Source: Actinocorallia aurantiaca (GTDB lineage Bacteria > Actinomycetota > Actinomycetes > Streptosporangiales > Streptosporangiaceae). Taken from it: a stretch of 64,000 nt of DNA. Shown in pieces: positions 61,408 to 64,000 of this stretch. Positions within the stretch are counted from its first letter, which is position 1. Every line of letters begins with the position of its first letter. The notes under the pieces were generated by a model that ran no database searches, was not told the DNA's origin, and saw only the letters and a program-made list of their open reading frames with translations. Where the stretch lies: NCBI RefSeq assembly GCF_039533685.1, contig NZ_BAAATZ010000017.1:1-64000 (forward strand), read 5' to 3'. A program made the position numbers and the translations under genes.

Positions 61408-62493
61408 TCAGGAGGCTTCCTCTGAGGAGGTGAAGGGCCGGTCGTCACCGGAGGGCTTGAGCGTCTGCCAGATCCGCGCCGACGGGTCCCGGCCGTCCAG
61501 GACCTGGAACAGCCAGCCGCGCAGGGGCGAGCGCGAGGCCGCCGCCGCGTAGTCCTTGCGGCTCCACCCGTCGGGCAGCGCCGCGACGATCGCCGCGTGC
61601 TCGGCCTCGATCCGCGCGAGCAGTTCCCGGCGCCGGTCCGCCAGGCCGCGGGCCATGCCGCGCACCCAGCCGTGGAACTCGTCGGGCAGCCCCTCGCAGA
61701 TGGCGGAGACGTCCTCGCCCGCGCCGAGGCGCTCCCACACGACCCGGGCGTTCAGGCCGGTGATGAGGCGGTGCAGCTCGAGGTAGTCGTCCTGCTTGAG
61801 CTTGACCATCAGGTCGCCCCGGCCGTCCCGGGCGGGCAGCCGGACGATCAGCCCCTCGGCGCCGGGCCGCGGCGGCGCCGCCAGCGCCTCCCGCAGCGTC
61901 CGGTGGGCGAACCGCTCCACGGCCGGGCCCGGCCAGCCGTCCACCTCGGCGGCCCGGCCGGTGGCGATGTCCACGCCGCCGAGCAGCACCAGGTCGTCGA
62001 GGCCGCCGTAGTCGCAGACGATCCGGTTGGCCGGGTAGATGATCTCGAACAGGCAGGTGACGCCCTCGGGGACCTTCACCCGGTCGGCGTACCGCTCCCG
62101 CCACACCTCGGTGGCGTGCAAGGCCTGGTCGCTGGTGAAGGAGCCGCGGGTGGCGACCGCGTACCCGTCCGGCGTCGGGTACAGCACGCCGAGGCTCCCG
62201 TCGGCCTTGTCCGCGACGACGGCGGGGGCGTCGAGGTCGAAGGCGCCCTCGGGGTACTCGCCGTAGTTGAAGAACTTGGGGTAGGGACGGGCGACGATCC
62301 GGTCCGCCTCGTCCACCACCAGGCCGCGGCAGAGCCTGGTCACCTCGGTCCAGGCGCGCTCGTACTGGGTCTTCTCGGTGTAGTTGAGGATCCGCAGCGG
62401 CAGTTCCGGGTGGGTCTGCTCCTTGACGTATCCCCCGGCGACCGCTTCCGCCAGCAGGGCGGTGTCGAACAGGTCGCTGATGTGGGGGCGCAC
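61408..62493 (-). CDS. T4 Rnl1-like RNA ligase
   Basis: The 361-residue protein has the nucleotidyltransferase motif I as VVADKADGSLGVLY (lysine that is adenylated), then CRGLVVDEADRIVARPYPKF upstream of it, FEIIYPANRIVCDYGG (motif IIIa/IV) and EGLIVRLPARDGRGDLMVKL (motif V with the KxK). A C-terminal helical domain from about residue 250 resembles the tRNA-specificity domain of T4 Rnl1. It joins RNA ends after Pnkp healing. GTG 62493 with GAGGAAT upstream. Confidence 0.92.
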   Translation of the reverse strand: MRPHISDLFDTALLAEAVAGGYVKEQTHPELPLRILNYTEKTQYERAWTEVTRLCRGLVVDEADRIVARPYPKFFNYGEYPEGAFDLDAPAVVADKADGSLGVLYPTPDGYAVATRGSFTSDQALHATEVWRERYADRVKVPEGVTCLFEIIYPANRIVCDYGGLDDLVLLGGVDIATGRAAEVDGWPGPAVERFAHRTLREALAAPPRPGAEGLIVRLPARDGRGDLMVKLKQDDYLELHRLITGLNARVVWERLGAGEDVSAICEGLPDEFHGWVRGMARGLADRRRELLARIEAEHAAIVAALPDGWSRKDYAAAASRSPLRGWLFQVLDGRDPSARIWQTLKPSGDDRPFTSSEEAS

Positions 62494-62558
62494 CGGTGAT
62501 TCCTCTCTCGCAAGATCCAACCCCGCCATAGTGCCGCAAAGGCCGCCTTCTCCCCACT

Positions 62559-62608
62559 CGATTAATCGGGTGATCGGACCTGCCCGCCGAACGCGGATCG
62601 AGTAAGAT
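62559..62608 (+). promoter_or_regulatory. Promoter region of the surface protein with a perfect palindrome
   Basis: CGATTAATCG (62559-62568) is a perfect 10-bp palindrome in an AT-rich spot, and TAAGAT at 62603-62608 is a good -10 box 34 bases before the ATG at 62642. The palindrome lies between the RNA repair operon promoter and this -10. Confidence 0.4.
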
Positions 62609-62641
62609 CACGCCACCTCCCCGGCACGGAAGGCGACCCCC

Positions 62642-63538
62642 ATGCGCACGGGTGCCGCGACGTTCGTCCTCGGCGTCGTCCTGATGAGCACGGCCTCCGC
62701 GGCGCAGGCCGCTCCCGACGACGACCCGCCCTCCGGCGAACTGGTGGTGCACACCACCGTCACCACCGGCAAGCCCCGGCGGGGCGCCGAGGTCAAGGCC
62801 CAGACGTGGATCGCGTCCACAGGGGCGGCCTCCGAGAACGCCACGCTGTCCTTCTCCGCCGAGCCCCGGACCGGGGTGCGGATCTCCGCGGTCTGCACGC
62901 GCACCGCGCAGGGCTACTGCAAGCTCGGTGACGTGGACTCCGGCGGGACGGCGGTGCCCTTCACCATCGAGGTCCCGGCGGGGAGCGCCCCGCTGACCCT
63001 CACCATCGGCGCCTTCACCCGGGCCGACAACGCGCGGCCCGTCGGGGAGTACACGAAGGTCACGTTCGCCCCGGCGGCCCGCAAGACCGAGTCCCAGACG
63101 CCCTCCCCGAGCGCCTCCCCCCAGCCCCCGCCGGCGAGCCCTTCGGCGACGCCGGCTCCGCCGCCCTCCGCCGCGAATCCGCCCGCCGCCGCGCCCGCCC
63201 AGACCGAGGCGCCCGTCCAGACCGAGGTCACGGCCGCCCCCGGCCCCTCCGACACCCTCGGCCTTCCCTCCGTGCCCTCCGCGGACCCGACGGACGGCTC
63301 CAGTCCGGCGGGGTACGTGTTCACGGCGATGGCGTCCGAGCCGCCTCCCGACACCCGGACCACGCTCGTCGGCACGGAGGTGCCGCCCGCTCTCGCGCTC
63401 GGCCAGAGCATCTGGCTGGGAGTCCTGCTGGCCGCCTGCGCCCTGGCCGCCGCGCTGGCGTTCCGGCGCGGCGCGCGCATCCGGCGGCGGCCAGAGGACC
63501 CGGAGAGCATCGGGAAGCACCGGTCCGGGAGCGCCTGA
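62642..63538 (+). CDS. Cell-surface protein with signal peptide, Pro/Ala-rich linker and C-terminal anchor
   Basis: The 298-residue protein has a signal peptide cleaved after AQAAP, an immunoglobulin-like domain at about residues 33-145 with a cysteine pair (SAVCTRTAQGYC), a long Pro/Ser/Thr/Ala-rich linker (about 145-240), and one C-terminal membrane segment (GVLLAACALAAALAFR) followed by a basic tail. This is the usual form of a wall-spanning, membrane-anchored protein. No LPxTG motif is present. Function unknown. Confidence 0.75.
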   Translation: MRTGAATFVLGVVLMSTASAAQAAPDDDPPSGELVVHTTVTTGKPRRGAEVKAQTWIASTGAASENATLSFSAEPRTGVRISAVCTRTAQGYCKLGDVDSGGTAVPFTIEVPAGSAPLTLTIGAFTRADNARPVGEYTKVTFAPAARKTESQTPSPSASPQPPPASPSATPAPPPSAANPPAAAPAQTEAPVQTEVTAAPGPSDTLGLPSVPSADPTDGSSPAGYVFTAMASEPPPDTRTTLVGTEVPPALALGQSIWLGVLLAACALAAALAFRRGARIRRRPEDPESIGKHRSGSA

Positions 63539-63573
63539 TCAGGCCCCCGGGGAGCGGGCCGGCTCAGGAGGGT

Positions 63574-63753
63574 TCAGGCCTTCGTCACCTCGACCATGTC
63601 GAAGTCCTCCTTGGAGGCGCCGCAGTCGGGGCAGCACCAGTCCTCGGGGATGTCCTCCCAGCGGGTACCCGGGGCGATGCCCTCGTCCGGCCAGCCCTGC
63701 TCCTCGTCGTAGATGAGGCCGCAGACCAGGCATTCCCAGGTCTTGTACTCCAT
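63574..63753 (-). CDS. rubB: Rubredoxin (second)
   Basis: The 59-residue protein has two CxxCG/CPDCG knuckles (CLVCGLIYDEEQGWPDEGIA, CCPDCGASKED) that bind one Fe. It transfers electrons from rubredoxin reductase to alkane hydroxylase. The sequence has the AlkG2-type signature (GWPDEGIAPGTRW), which is the functional type in alkane hydroxylation. Its ATG overlaps the stop of the upstream rubredoxin (TAATG). Confidence 0.93.
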   Translation of the reverse strand: MEYKTWECLVCGLIYDEEQGWPDEGIAPGTRWEDIPEDWCCPDCGASKEDFDMVEVTKA

Positions 63754-63914
63754 TACAACTCCTCGAAGTCGATCTTCTCCCGAACACCGCAGTCCGGGCA
63801 GCACCAATCATCGGGCACGGCGGCCCAGGACGTCCCCGCCGGGAATCCCTCCCGGGGCTCGCCCTTCGCCTCGTCGAAGACGTATTCGCAGACAGCGCAC
63901 CGGAAACGGCTCAC
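63753..63914 (-). CDS. rubA: Rubredoxin (first)
   Basis: The 53-residue protein, too short to be obvious, has CAVCEYVFDEAKGEPREG and WCCPDCGVREK, the iron-binding knuckles. It has the AlkG1-type sequence. The GTG at 63914 overlaps the stop codon of alkB (GTGA) and its own stop overlaps the next rubredoxin gene, so all three are coupled. The alkB-rubA-rubB order matches known alkane-degradation operons in actinobacteria. Confidence 0.92.
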   Translation of the reverse strand: MSRFRCAVCEYVFDEAKGEPREGFPAGTSWAAVPDDWCCPDCGVREKIDFEEL

Positions 63915-64000
63915 GCGGCCACTCCATAACGATCGTGTTCACCGGGCTGGACGTTGGCCCGGGAGAGGTCGCCTCCGTAGTGCGCGAGCACCCTCTTGTC
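63911..64000 (-). CDS. alkB: 3' end of alkane 1-monooxygenase (partial)
   Basis: The last 29 residues end in VLAHYGGDLSRANVQPG, which is the characteristic C terminus of membrane-bound AlkB enzymes, and stop at TGA 63911-63913. The rest lies outside the window. AlkB is the di-iron hydroxylase that starts alkane degradation, and the two rubredoxins that follow serve it. Confidence 0.85.
   Translation of the reverse strand, partial: DKRVLAHYGGDLSRANVQPGEHDRYGVAA

Noticed and set aside
60504..62493. A prophage origin for the RNA ligase and kinase genes
   Set aside because: No integrase, structural or other phage genes are near, and GC content is like the neighbours.

Overview
The window is high-GC, densely packed actinobacterial chromosome. 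Gene content points to a mycothiol-using, filamentous-type actinomycete, most plausibly in or near the Streptosporangiales. The clues are a GlnR/NnaR-type nitrate regulon, mycothiol-dependent isomerase-like proteins, a GarA/FtsR gene block, EspC-like and YbaB-like genes together, and an alkB-rubredoxin operon at the right edge. The taxonomic placement is inference. No rRNA, tRNA, CRISPR array, insertion sequence or prophage was recognised. The scaffold has six runs of N, two of them inside nirB and one inside lutB, so those reading frames are broken by assembly and not necessarily by biology.

Layout. 1-9 kb is a nitrate/nitrite assimilation block on the minus strand: nasA-nasB (nitrate reductase and its electron-transfer flavoprotein), nirB-nirD (siroheme nitrite reductase), an NnaR-type HemD/winged-helix regulator and a sirohydrochlorin chelatase-like gene. 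Both transcription units begin with the same 38-bp element, which has the four-half-site architecture of a GlnR box and sits exactly 33 bases from each ATG. 9-15 kb holds a NUDIX hydrolase, small proteins, a TetR regulator and lutABC for lactate oxidation. 15-21 kb has acyl-CoA type enzymes (crotonase, CaiB transferase, hotdog thioesterase) and a phosphotriesterase-like hydrolase. 21-29 kb has a TetR-controlled membrane operon ending in an unusual methyltransferase-DCC fusion, a truncated haemoglobin, a BRCT exonuclease, a flavin reductase, a two-component system and a CPBP protease.

29-31 kb is a compact four-gene operon with an EspC-like type VII secretion substrate, a helical protein with a hydrophobic hairpin, a YbaB/EbfC-like protein and a small membrane protein. 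31-43 kb contains gcvP under a tandem glycine riboswitch, a large YbhN-type membrane protein with a pseudokinase-like middle, and the conserved block MerR - DUF151 nuclease - FtsR - FHA (GarA-like) - GDP-mannose pyrophosphorylase-like - CDP-alcohol phosphatidyltransferase. 44-52 kb carries PPK2, a SulP transporter, an MFS/TetR pair, an iron-box-controlled hydroxamate siderophore monooxygenase, an SDR enzyme and two regulators. 52-58 kb is a fatty-acid or steroid-like acyl-CoA cluster (ligase, 2OG oxygenase, two acyl-CoA dehydrogenases). 58-64 kb has a calcium antiporter-like protein, a secreted Ca-dependent phospholipase C, a two-gene RNA repair operon (RNA ligase and polynucleotide kinase-phosphatase), a cell-surface protein, and the 3' end of alkB followed by two rubredoxins.

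The strongest leads for follow-up are the EspC/YbaB operon, the RNA ligase-kinase pair, the matched GlnR-type elements, the degenerate phosphomannomutase domain, the readthrough methyltransferase-DCC gene that overlaps the haemoglobin gene, and a 17-bp exact repeat found at two unrelated intergenic sites.
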